From: an uncultured Lachnospiraceae bacterium
Lineage (GTDB): Bacteria; Bacillota; Clostridia; Lachnospirales; Lachnospiraceae
Direction: 5' to 3'
DNA length: 7,843 nucleotides
NCBI GenBank assembly: GCA_902783765.1
Contig: CACZSB010000119.1
Span: forward strand, 1-7,843
Positions 1-6,327 of this stretch are shown piece after piece. The position numbers and the translations under genes are program-made. The notes beneath the pieces were generated by a model that was not told where the DNA came from, did not search any database, and saw only the letters and a list, made by a program, of their open reading frames with translations. Numbering within the stretch: position 1 is the stretch's first letter; each line of letters opens with the position of its first letter.

Positions 1-829
1 CTGCCTGATATTCTTTACTGCTATGGGCCTTTCCGGAGCCACCGGAAATGCGGACATGTCTCAGGCTATCGAACTGGGCAAGGCTATTGACGGACTCTTT
101 AACATCAATCCCCTGCTGCTGCTGCCGCCTATCATTGTTATTGTGGCCATTGCCATGAAGGTTCCTGCGATTCCCGGTATCTTTATGGGTGTTTTCTCAG
201 GCGCCATTCTGGGGATGCTTTTCCAGCCCGACTGCAACCTTGTCAGCCTCATGGCCGTGAGCTATGACGGTATTCCGGAAGGAACCTTTAGTACGGGTAT
301 CGATGCGGTGAACAGCCTGTTAGAGCGCGGCGGCATAACCTCCATGCTCTTCTCCATCTCCCTGACTCTCATTGCCATGATGTTCGGCGGCATTATGGAA
401 GGTACCGGCATGATGGGCGTCATCGTGGACAAGATCAAGAAGATCGCCAAAAAGCCTGCCGGTCTGGTTACCGTTACCGAGGCTACCTGCCTATTCTCCA
501 ATGCCACCATGCCTGAGCAGTATATTTCCATCATCATCCCGGGCCGTATGTATGCAGAGGAATATGAGAAGATGGATCTGGATCCCGCCTGTCTGTCCAA
601 TGCGCTGGAAAGCTCCGGAACCGTGACCTCGGCGCTGGTTCCCTGGAATACCTGCGGTGCTTATATTAAAGATACCCTGGGGATTACAGCCTGGGGCGCC
701 GGCGGTTACGGTCCCTTCGCTATCTTTAACTGGCTGATGCCCATCATGAACATTGTGCTGGCCTACCTGGGTATCACTGTGGCAGACAAGACCGGCAGAC
801 GTCTGGCAAAGAAGAAAAAAGCAAATTAA
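1..829 (+). CDS. nhaC: Na+/H+ antiporter, NhaC family (3' part, start outside window)
   Basis: Integral membrane sodium/proton antiporter. The reading frame is open from base 2, so the gene begins upstream; about 275 C-terminal residues are visible, against a usual NhaC length of about 450-480. Counting from the internal Met at base 23, hydrophobic segments lie near residues 31-66, 104-134 and 230-252. The stretch MPEQYISIIIPGRMY and the following ESSGTVTSALVPWNTCGAY closely resemble conserved NhaC C-terminal motifs, including the short polar breaks inside membrane helices typical of ion transporters. The protein ends in a basic KKKK tail. The racemase gene starts 12 nt after the stop with its own ribosome site, so the two are almost certainly one transcript. 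NhaC-type genes are known members of clostridial ornithine-degradation clusters, which fits this neighbour. The transported amino acid or ion is not proven by sequence; an amino-acid-coupled antiport is possible. The Met at base 23 is internal, not the start. Confidence 0.9.
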   Translation, partial: CLIFFTAMGLSGATGNADMSQAIELGKAIDGLFNINPLLLLPPIIVIVAIAMKVPAIPGIFMGVFSGAILGMLFQPDCNLVSLMAVSYDGIPEGTFSTGIDAVNSLLERGGITSMLFSISLTLIAMMFGGIMEGTGMMGVIVDKIKKIAKKPAGLVTVTEATCLFSNATMPEQYISIIIPGRMYAEEYEKMDLDPACLSNALESSGTVTSALVPWNTCGAYIKDTLGITAWGAGGYGPFAIFNWLMPIMNIVLAYLGITVADKTGRRLAKKKKAN

Positions 830-841
830 AGGAAGCCCTGT

Positions 842-1930
842 ATGAATTGCTTACAAGATCAATTTCCCCAGCTGGTAATCGATCTGGATAAGCTACGGAA
901 GAACCTGGCAGCGCTCACTGGGCGCTGCCAGGATTTGCTTATCGAGATATCCCCGGTGGTAAAAGCCGCGAATGCTCTGCCGGAGGTGGCCCGGGTGATG
1001 GGAGAGAAGGCCCGTTACCTGCTTACCTCCCGCATGGATCAGGTGCGGCGGATGAAAGCGGATGGGATTGCAACCCCCATCATGATGATCCGCATCCCCA
1101 TGCTCAGCGAGCTGAAGGAAATGGTGGCCTTCTGTGACGCCAGCCTGCAAAGCGATTTGTCTGTGCTGCGGGCCACGGAAGAGGCCGCTGCTCGCCAGGG
1201 GAAAACCCACAGCGTGATATTAATGCAGGATTTAGGGGATCTGCGGGAAGGCTTCTGGTATGCGGAGGAGCTGGTTCAGGCGGCCCTGGAGGTGGAAAAG
1301 CAGATGCCCCATTTGCACCTTTTGGGCGTAGGCACCAATCTTTCCTGCTACGGCTCCATCAAGCCGGACAAACGGAATATGCAGGGGCTGGCCTCTCTGG
1401 CTCAGGAGGTGGAGGAGGCCATCGGACGGCCTTTGGAGATCGTCAGCGGCGGGGCCTCCACCAGTGTGTATATGGTGCTGGATGGCTCCATGCCGGATAA
1501 GATTAATCATTTGCGGCTGGGAGAAATCATCTTAAATGGCACCAGCGGCACCGGCAATCCGGATTTCCTTCACCAGGATGTGTTTACCCTCCGGGCCATG
1601 GTGGCAGAGTGCCGGGAAAAACCCAGCCATCCCGTGGGACAGCTGGGCCTGGACGCCTTTGGGAAAACCCGGGTATATCAGGACCGGGGCATCCGCCGCC
1701 GGGCCATTGTGGATGTGGGCCGGTTGGATTACGGGGATCCGGAGGATATTACCCCCCTGCAGCCAGGGGTGCAGGTGCTGGGGGCTTCCTCGGACCACAC
1801 CCTGCTGGACGTGGAGGATTATCCCGGGGATCTGAAGGCGGGCGATGTGCTGGAATTTGGCCTTAGCTACGGCTCCACGGCCTTTTTGTGTGGCTCCCCC
1901 AGTATTCATATCTGTTATAAAAACGGTTGA
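842..1930 (+). CDS. orr: alanine/ornithine racemase family PLP enzyme, probable ornithine racemase
   Basis: Probable cytosolic PLP-dependent racemase converting L-ornithine to D-ornithine, the entry to the oxidative branch of clostridial ornithine fermentation. The 362-residue protein has the alanine-racemase N-terminal TIM-barrel. PVVKA at residues 38-42 supplies the PLP lysine (K41). Family motifs follow in order: IRIPMLSEL, VILMQDLGDLREG, GVGTNLSCYG, SGGASTS and the phosphate-site-like HLRLGEIILNG. The C-terminal part (DVGRLDYG, then a GDLKAGDVLEFGLSYG-type beta region) matches the ornithine racemase group rather than classical Alr, which has a separate catalytic C-terminal domain. The start is the ATG at 842, preceded by AAGGAA (829-834) with a 7-nt spacer. 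The gene sits 12 nt after nhaC, the arrangement expected in an ornithine cluster; aminomutase and thiolase genes would lie upstream, outside the window. Substrate is inferred from similarity and context; alanine, serine or another amino acid cannot be excluded. Confidence 0.88.
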   Translation: MNCLQDQFPQLVIDLDKLRKNLAALTGRCQDLLIEISPVVKAANALPEVARVMGEKARYLLTSRMDQVRRMKADGIATPIMMIRIPMLSELKEMVAFCDASLQSDLSVLRATEEAAARQGKTHSVILMQDLGDLREGFWYAEELVQAALEVEKQMPHLHLLGVGTNLSCYGSIKPDKRNMQGLASLAQEVEEAIGRPLEIVSGGASTSVYMVLDGSMPDKINHLRLGEIILNGTSGTGNPDFLHQDVFTLRAMVAECREKPSHPVGQLGLDAFGKTRVYQDRGIRRRAIVDVGRLDYGDPEDITPLQPGVQVLGASSDHTLLDVEDYPGDLKAGDVLEFGLSYGSTAFLCGSPSIHICYKNG

Positions 1931-1993
1931 GGCTTGTTTTTTCTCCGGGCCTGTGTCAGAATAATCTTATAAAAGCCCAAAAGGAGGTGTGTT

Positions 1994-2371
1994 ATGGATC
2001 TTGAGTTTTTGAAATGTCCCAAATGCGGACAAATTGTGTTAAGTATCAAAAATAAACCCTGCGACGTTTATTGCTGCGGCGTTCCCATGGAGAAAATGAT
2101 TCCAGGAACCAGCGATGGGGCCTACGAAAAGCATGTGCCTGTTTGGCAGCAGGAAGGAAATGTGGTGAAGGTTCAGGTGGGGTCTGTGGCTCATCCCATG
2201 CTGCCGGAGCATTTCATCGAATGGATTGCTCTGGAAACCAAGGAAGGGGCCCAGTTTAAGAATCTGAAGCCGGAAGAAGTCCCGGAGGCGGTGTTCGCCC
2301 TAAGCGAGGGGGATGAAGTACTGGGGGTGTACGAGTATTGCAACCTCCACGGCCTGTGGAAAGCAGAGTAA
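1994..2371 (+). CDS. dfx: desulfoferrodoxin (two-iron superoxide reductase)
   Basis: Cytosolic non-haem iron protein that reduces superoxide to hydrogen peroxide without making oxygen, an oxidative-stress defence typical of strict anaerobes. The 125-residue protein is full length and both metal sites are intact. The N-terminal desulforedoxin domain has C8-P-K-C11 and C27-C28 for the rubredoxin-like Fe(Cys)4 centre. The C-terminal neelaredoxin domain has E45-K46-H47, H67, H73, C116 and H119 for the catalytic Fe(His)4Cys site; E45 and K46 are the residues known to act near the open coordination site. The start ATG has a strong AAGGAGG (1981-1987) with a 6-nt gap. It lies 63 nt after the racemase gene. 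A TATAAA at 1968-1973 might be a -10 box but no good -35 matches it, so independent transcription is uncertain. Confidence 0.96.
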   Translation: MDLEFLKCPKCGQIVLSIKNKPCDVYCCGVPMEKMIPGTSDGAYEKHVPVWQQEGNVVKVQVGSVAHPMLPEHFIEWIALETKEGAQFKNLKPEEVPEAVFALSEGDEVLGVYEYCNLHGLWKAE

Positions 2372-2407
2372 AATAAAAAACCGGGGCCTGTGAAAAAACG
2401 ACCAAAT

Positions 2408-2468
2408 GTGCAGACAGGGGACGGTTCTGTGTCTTTTAGAGAAGACACAGAACCGTCCCCTGTCTGCA
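2408..2468. repeat. long palindromic hairpin repeat, copy 1
   Basis: Arms at 2410-2435 and 2442-2467 are perfect reverse complements (26 bp) around the 6-nt loop TTAGAG; one more T-A pair (2409/2468) extends the stem to 27 bp. The core of the left arm is GACAGGGGACGGTTCTGTGT. Bases 2408-2467 are identical to 6335-6394, loop included and in the same orientation. It begins 37 nt after the desulfoferrodoxin stop. No run of T follows either arm, so it is not a classical intrinsic terminator, although such a strong hairpin could still stop or protect transcripts. It resembles short REP/MITE-like palindromes dispersed between genes; that class assignment is inference. It also creates a spurious open frame upstream of mazE. 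Confidence 0.93.
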
Positions 2469-2513
2469 TTATTATCATAAATGAAAACCGGAGAGGAAAG
2501 AAGAATGAAAGTC

Positions 2514-2542
2514 TTGCAAAATCCACTTCGACGATATACAAT
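2514..2542 (+). promoter_or_regulatory. probable sigma-A promoter of mazEF
   Basis: TTGCAA (2514-2519), a 17-nt spacer, then TACAAT (2537-2542). Each box is one base from consensus. Transcription would start near 2549, about 18 nt before the mazE start and just upstream of its ribosome site. The -10 box lies inside the palindrome at 2533-2549. Confidence 0.7.
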
Positions 2543-2549
2543 GTATATC
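2533..2549. promoter_or_regulatory. palindromic operator candidate over the mazEF -10 box
   Basis: GATATACAATGTATATC is a perfect 8-bp inverted repeat around a single central A. It covers the whole -10 box and the predicted start point. MazE-type antitoxins bind DNA through their AbrB-like swapped-hairpin domain and repress their own operon with the toxin, so this is the natural place for that binding. The palindrome and overlap are seen directly; the identity of the binding protein is inferred. Confidence 0.65.
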
Positions 2550-2566
2550 AAATCGGAGGGGATGTC

Positions 2567-2827
2567 ATGAATGCATTATTATCTAAATGGGGAAACAGTA
2601 TCGGCATTAGGATTCCTGCATTAGTTGCAGAATCCCTTGGATTAAATGTCGGTGATAGTGTTGCATTTGAGCTTAAAGACGGTGGTTTATTCATGAAGAA
2701 GAAACAGAGCACTGCGCAAATGTTCGAGGCATTCTATAATAAACCGTTTTCAGAGATTACCGTAAACGACCTTGGTCCCGCTTATCATATCGATTGGGGC
2801 GAGGACGTTGGAGGTGAGATTATATGA
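2567..2827 (+). CDS. mazE: MazE-type antitoxin (AbrB/SpoVT swapped-hairpin domain)
   Basis: Antitoxin that neutralises the downstream MazF-like ribonuclease and probably represses the operon. The chosen start gives 86 residues. KWGNSIGIRIP at residues 7-17, then LGLNVGDSVAF, is the MazE/AbrB DNA-binding half. The C-terminal part is more acidic and ends near YHIDWGEDVGGEII, consistent with the flexible tail that inserts into the toxin. The frame is open back to 2390, but that extension translates the palindromic repeat and has no family similarity. The ATG at 2567 is preceded by GGAGGGG (2555-2561) and starts directly before the conserved domain. The stop overlaps the toxin start (ATGA), implying translational coupling. 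Base composition is AT-richer than the genes to the left, suggesting acquisition. Confidence 0.9.
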   Translation: MNALLSKWGNSIGIRIPALVAESLGLNVGDSVAFELKDGGLFMKKKQSTAQMFEAFYNKPFSEITVNDLGPAYHIDWGEDVGGEII

Positions 2828-3153
2828 TGTTTCAAAAGGGAGACATTGTAAAGGCCAGTCTCAATCCCGTTCGGGGACATGAGCAGGGAGAATATCGGCC
2901 CATGCTGGTTATGAATTCAGTTCCGCTGCCAGGCGATGTAAACATTATCCTCCCAATCACGTCTAAGCAAAAGTCTTATCCGTTGGAGGTTGAGATGGAC
3001 GACAGAACCATCACCCAAGGTGTGGTTCTATGCTTTCAAATTCGGACCCTGGATTTAGCGTCCAGAGGTGCGAAATTCATCGAAAAAGCGCCATCGGACA
3101 TTGTGGAGCAGTGCAACGACTATCTCCACCGATTAACCGATGACATCACGTGA
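2824..3153 (+). CDS. mazF: MazF/PemK-type endoribonuclease toxin
   Basis: Toxin of a type II toxin-antitoxin pair; the family cleaves single-stranded RNA at short specific sequences and slows growth when free of antitoxin. The 109-residue protein is family length. It opens with the conserved GDIVKASLNPVRGHEQGEYRP, in which R25 aligns with the catalytic Arg of MazF enzymes. PITS at residues 44-47 supplies the conserved Thr (T46), and FQIRTLDL matches the later conserved QIRTxD motif. All key positions appear intact, so it should be active. ATG at 2824 overlaps the mazE stop by 4 nt; a second ATG at 2827 is equally possible. GGAGGTG (2810-2816) serves either start. The cleavage sequence cannot be predicted from this view. 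It converges with the oxidase-family gene 35 nt downstream, and no clear terminator is seen in that gap. Confidence 0.93.
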   Translation: MMFQKGDIVKASLNPVRGHEQGEYRPMLVMNSVPLPGDVNIILPITSKQKSYPLEVEMDDRTITQGVVLCFQIRTLDLASRGAKFIEKAPSDIVEQCNDYLHRLTDDIT

Positions 3154-3188
3154 TACAAAGAAAAAGAGCTGCGGATGTTAGCGATCCC

Positions 3189-3581
3189 TTAAAACCTCAC
3201 CACCTCCGGTGCATGGGTGAAGCCGCTGAAGGTGGCGGTGGCATTCTGGAAATAGAAAACCTCGGTATTGCCGTCATCCTCGTGATACATACGGCGCAGA
3301 TCAGGGTAGGCTTCCAGCATGGAGGCCCGGGCTTCCCGGCGTTCGTCCTCCACCAGGGTGCCGCTAAGGCGCAGCCATTCCCCATCCTTGAAGGCGCAGA
3401 TTTCCGCCTTGGGATTCTCGTGGAGCTGCCGGGACACATCTTTGGCTTTGCCGGTCTGGATATAGAGGCGCCCCTCAAAAATATGGATGGTGCCGAAAGG
3501 CCGAACCCGGGGCTGATCCTTCTCCACCGTGGCCAGATAATAAGTGCCCGCATCCTTTAAGAATTGTTCCACTCGTTTCAT
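3189..3581 (-). CDS. pyridoxamine 5'-phosphate oxidase family protein (FMN split barrel)
   Basis: A 130-residue protein of the small flavin-binding split-barrel family, likely a cytosolic homodimer binding FMN or a related flavin. Typical features in order: an N-terminal helix (RVEQFLKDAGTYYLATV), a strand pair with PRVRPFGTIHIFEGRLYIQT, the family stretch KAKDVSRQLHENPKAEICAF, then WLRLSGTLVEDERREARASM. The C-terminus (VFYFQNATATFSGF) carries the last strands. It is shorter than true PdxH (about 210 residues), so pyridoxal phosphate synthesis is unlikely and the substrate is unknown. The start ATG overlaps the upstream transporter stop (ATGA on the minus strand) and has an AAAGGAGGA-type site inside the transporter's 3' end (3588-3596), so the two are translationally coupled. 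Confidence 0.88.
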   Translation of the reverse strand: MKRVEQFLKDAGTYYLATVEKDQPRVRPFGTIHIFEGRLYIQTGKAKDVSRQLHENPKAEICAFKDGEWLRLSGTLVEDERREARASMLEAYPDLRRMYHEDDGNTEVFYFQNATATFSGFTHAPEVVRF

Positions 3582-4519
3582 GATTTGTCCTCCTTTGTAT
3601 TGTTTATCCTTTCGCCCTCTGGATTATGGGCGCTTTTTTGCACCCCCCAGATACCGATTAAAATCAGCATGGTGAACAGCAGGCTGAGCCAGGAAAACCC
3701 TTCCTTTAGGAAAACGGCCCCGGCGAAAACGGAAACGGCGGTGGTCAGGTTGCTGAAAACGCTTTCCCGGGCCACGCTTAAATAGGTCAGGGCATAGCCG
3801 GAAAGGAAAAAGCTCACCACAGAGGCCAGAAGGGCCAGGTATAGCACCGGGCCCAAATAGGCCGGATTTCCCAGGGGCGTCAGATAATCGATGAAGCCTC
3901 CGCCGTTCTGGATCAGAGCCAGGACGGTGAAGACCAGGGCCGCCAGCCCCATCATGGCATAGGTCCGCTCAAAGGGAGAAAAGCTCTGGGATACGGAGCG
4001 GGAGAGGAGTAAATAGCCCGAAGCGGAGCCAACCGCCACTAAAAGACCGATAATACCGATATAATCCAGGCTCCCGCTGCTGCCGGTCATCAAGCCGATC
4101 CCGATGACGCCTCCCACGGAGATCAGACTGAATAAGAGCTGGCCCCCGCTGGGCTTTTCTTTTAAAAAGGGGCCTGCCGCCAGGGTGGCCACAATGGGAA
4201 TCATGGCAATCATGACCCCGGAAAAGATGGTGCTGGAGTGGAGAATGCCGTATTGCTCCCCGATAAAATACACCACCGGCTGCATCAGGCCCAGTAATAG
4301 CAGCGGCCCCAGCCGCCGCAGGCTGAGCTTTAGGGGAAAGCGGCCTGTGAGCAGCAGCAGATTCATGAAAAAAAAGGCCAGAATAAAACGGTGGCTCAGC
4401 AGGGTGAAGACCGGCACATGGTTTAAGGCCTGGCGGGAAAACATAAAGCTAAAGCCCCAGATGGTATGACAAATGATGGTGGCCAACAAGGGCAAGATTT
4501 TGGAGGGTGGGTTCTTCAT
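3578..4519 (-). CDS. EamA-family (drug/metabolite transporter superfamily) permease
   Basis: A 313-residue inner-membrane transporter with about ten hydrophobic helices (near residues 8-28, 36-57, 71-88, 96-116, 126-145, 152-173, 186-204, 221-245, 252-271 and 275-294) and a hydrophilic tail. The two halves are an internal duplication typical of EamA: each ends with the same FLKE motif at a helix end (118-121 and 270-273). HTIWGFSFMFSRQAL near the N-terminus is the usual first-helix signature. Members export amino acids, purines or other metabolites; the substrate is not readable here. ATG at 4517-4519 starts just before helix 1, and the next in-frame Met is inside that helix. No good ribosome site precedes it, and the predicted leader is only about 20 nt, so initiation may be weak or unusual. 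It is cotranscribed with the split-barrel gene. Confidence 0.92.
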   Translation of the reverse strand: MKNPPSKILPLLATIICHTIWGFSFMFSRQALNHVPVFTLLSHRFILAFFFMNLLLLTGRFPLKLSLRRLGPLLLLGLMQPVVYFIGEQYGILHSSTIFSGVMIAMIPIVATLAAGPFLKEKPSGGQLLFSLISVGGVIGIGLMTGSSGSLDYIGIIGLLVAVGSASGYLLLSRSVSQSFSPFERTYAMMGLAALVFTVLALIQNGGGFIDYLTPLGNPAYLGPVLYLALLASVVSFFLSGYALTYLSVARESVFSNLTTAVSVFAGAVFLKEGFSWLSLLFTMLILIGIWGVQKSAHNPEGERINNTKEDKS

Positions 4520-4545
4520 AAAAAAGTACTTCTGTTTTTGTCTGA

Positions 4546-4574
4546 ATCATATCGGTTTGCGCTTTGCTTGTCAA
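4546..4574 (-). promoter_or_regulatory. strong sigma-A promoter for the EamA transporter gene
   Basis: Read on the minus strand: TTGACA (4574-4569), a 17-nt spacer, then TATGAT (4551-4546). The -35 is perfect and the -10 has one mismatch. Transcription would begin near 4539, about 20 nt before the start codon at 4519. Confidence 0.8.
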
Positions 4575-4580
4575 TGATGC

Positions 4581-4592
4581 CAAACTGGTTTG
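4581..4592. promoter_or_regulatory. small inverted repeat between divergent promoters, operator candidate
   Basis: CAAACTGGTTTG has 5-bp arms separated by TG. It lies between the -35 boxes of the two divergent promoters, 6 nt from the minus-strand box and 9 nt from the plus-strand box. A regulator bound here could control both genes. The arms are short, so chance is possible. Confidence 0.35.
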
Positions 4593-4601
4593 ATTTGCTT
4601 A

Positions 4602-4630
4602 TTGCTTCCAGAGAATAAGTTGTTTACAAT
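4602..4630 (+). promoter_or_regulatory. probable sigma-A promoter for the ABC transporter gene
   Basis: TTGCTT (4602-4607), a 17-nt spacer, then TACAAT (4625-4630). Transcription would start near 4637, leaving a leader of about 49 nt before the ATG at 4686. This start point lies downstream of the TTG at 4590, which argues against that codon as the translation start. Confidence 0.6.
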
Positions 4631-4685
4631 AGCCGTTGAAAGACTTTATTCGAGGTTTTATCACACAGGCAAAAAGGTGATAGGC

Positions 4686-6326
4686 ATGAAAACCGTTTTC
4701 ACTTTTTTCAAAGATGCATTTCGCACTTACAAAAAAGAGTTTGTTATTTCACTAATCCTGGCACTATTTTCAGCAGCCTATGGAGTCTTCATTCCACTGG
4801 CTTCGAAGCATTTCATGCAACTGGTTTCAGTTAACAATGATTGGAAATTGATTGTGCAAGGTGCTGCTGTGTTTGCCGGGTTATACCTTGTACAAACAAT
4901 GATAAAAGTTTTGTTTTACAGATCTCTTGACCAGTTTGGTGGGAAGTATATGTCTCATCTTTCCCGTAAAATGGAGCTAAAATTGCAGCAAGGCTATATG
5001 CTGGATATTAGACAAAGGGATGAAGGAGCTGTACGGAATATTCTATTTACTGATGTTATTAATATTTTCACAGCCCTTGGACATCATATTCCATCCATAG
5101 TCAGTTCCGCCTTACTAATCGCTATATTGCTGTTTTTTTTGTTCATGCAAGATATTTCAACAGCCTTTTTGATCAGTATCGCTTCTGCCCTGGGAATTAT
5201 TATTTCCATATTCAGTAAGAAATACATAGCTAACGCCTCTAAAACGGTTAACATGAAAATAAAAGAATACGATTCATGCTGCACAGAGTATATCAGGATG
5301 CTCCCCATGGTGCAGACGAATCGCCTTCTTGGATATTATCAGGAAAAAACGGACAGGGCTGTAGGCGAATTTATAGCGGCTTCGAAAAAGGCAGATATAC
5401 CGATCTATTTGTGGAGTGGTTTTTCCTCCGCTTATTATTCTGTATTTTCAATTCTGTTGTCGGCGGTTTTAGTGTGGCCGACTGCCCATAAAAGCGTTGT
5501 AGATTTAGTGTTTTTTACACTGACGGCAAGCATAATCATTGAAGAATCCCAAAAGGCTTCTCAATTGATTCAACAGATTATACGAAATCTCCCCAGCTTT
5601 TATCACGCCGAAGATGTTCTGACACTTAAAAAAGCAAACGGAGAACTCGAGATAAAAGAGGGCATTAATAAAATTGAGTTGAATAATGTTGCGTTTTCCT
5701 ATTCGGACAATACAGAAGATGTGCTATGCGATATTAACTGCGAATTTCAAAAAGGGGATATTATATGCGTCAAAGGGGCTAATGGAAGCGGAAAATCAAC
5801 ATTTTACAAGTTGTTAACCGGCCTATATCAACCCGCATCGGGGACACTAAAAATGAATGGCATCCCCATACAAGAACTTTCAAGAGAAGCCTTGAATCAG
5901 TCTGTTTTATATATCAATCAGGATGAGAAGTGCTTAAATGAAACGATTCGTCATTACCTAAATATCATCAGCGGGAAACAGATTTTGGAAAACCGAATCA
6001 ATGAATGGATCAAAGAGCTAAAGCTGGAGGATGTAGATGATGCTATTTCAGGAAATGGCGACTCCCTTTCCGGAGGACAAAGAAAAAAGCTCTATGTCCT
6101 TAAATTGTTGGCGACTGTTGATCAGGCATCCGTCATTATTTTGGATGAAATAGCTGCTGGAATGGATCAGGCCACAGTGGAGGTCCTGAAACATATTGTT
6201 GAAAAAATAGCTAAAAGCAAGGATAAAATCATATTCATCACGGATCATGGGAATATGAATAATGCTTGGAATAGCAATTTGACCCTTACATTGGATCACG
6301 GAGTGGCAAAGCTTGCGAATTGCTAA
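4686..6326 (+). CDS. ABC exporter half-transporter (fused membrane and ATPase domains)
   Basis: A 546-residue membrane protein that would work as a homodimer or pair with a second half-transporter. The N-terminal half has about six helices (near 19-39, 56-77, 136-155, 157-176, 243-264 and 270-287). The ATPase domain follows from about 325: A-loop Tyr339, Walker A GANGSGKST (364-372), Q-loop Gln412, signature LSGGQ (461-465), Walker B VIILDE (483-488) with catalytic Glu488, and switch His521. All catalytic residues are present. The frame is open from a TTG at 4590, but I chose the ATG at 4686 because AAGGTGA (4674-4680) lies 5 nt before it, the predicted transcript starts after the TTG, and it fits a normal N-terminus. 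There is no C39 peptidase domain and no adjacent substrate peptide, immunity or partner gene, so the cargo is unknown. The gene is clearly AT-richer than its neighbours and ends two bases before the second palindromic repeat, suggesting horizontal acquisition. Confidence 0.93.
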   Translation: MKTVFTFFKDAFRTYKKEFVISLILALFSAAYGVFIPLASKHFMQLVSVNNDWKLIVQGAAVFAGLYLVQTMIKVLFYRSLDQFGGKYMSHLSRKMELKLQQGYMLDIRQRDEGAVRNILFTDVINIFTALGHHIPSIVSSALLIAILLFFLFMQDISTAFLISIASALGIIISIFSKKYIANASKTVNMKIKEYDSCCTEYIRMLPMVQTNRLLGYYQEKTDRAVGEFIAASKKADIPIYLWSGFSSAYYSVFSILLSAVLVWPTAHKSVVDLVFFTLTASIIIEESQKASQLIQQIIRNLPSFYHAEDVLTLKKANGELEIKEGINKIELNNVAFSYSDNTEDVLCDINCEFQKGDIICVKGANGSGKSTFYKLLTGLYQPASGTLKMNGIPIQELSREALNQSVLYINQDEKCLNETIRHYLNIISGKQILENRINEWIKELKLEDVDDAISGNGDSLSGGQRKKLYVLKLLATVDQASVIILDEIAAGMDQATVEVLKHIVEKIAKSKDKIIFITDHGNMNNAWNSNLTLTLDHGVAKLANC

Positions 6327-6327
6327 T

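Noticed and set aside
1931..1993. Promoter or terminator between the racemase and desulfoferrodoxin genes
   Set aside because: TATAAA at 1968-1973 has no matching -35, and the GGCTT/AAGCC pair (1931-1935, 1974-1978) is too short with too large a loop.
2408..2468. Copy 1 palindrome as a standard intrinsic terminator for desulfoferrodoxin
   Set aside because: There is no T-run after the stem, and an identical sequence occurs elsewhere, so a repeat is the better description; a terminator side effect is still possible.
2390..2566. N-terminal extension of the mazE frame starting at an ATG at 2390
   Set aside because: It translates straight through the palindromic repeat and the promoter and operator; the MazE domain and a good ribosome site begin at 2567.
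3150..3560. Plus-strand open frame of 136 codons overlapping the mazF end
   Set aside because: It is antisense to the well-supported flavin split-barrel gene, has low-complexity composition and no recognisable motifs.
4590..4685. TTG start giving a 578-residue ABC transporter
   Set aside because: No ribosome site precedes the TTG, the extra 32 residues look unlike a transporter N-terminus, and the likely promoter lies downstream of it.
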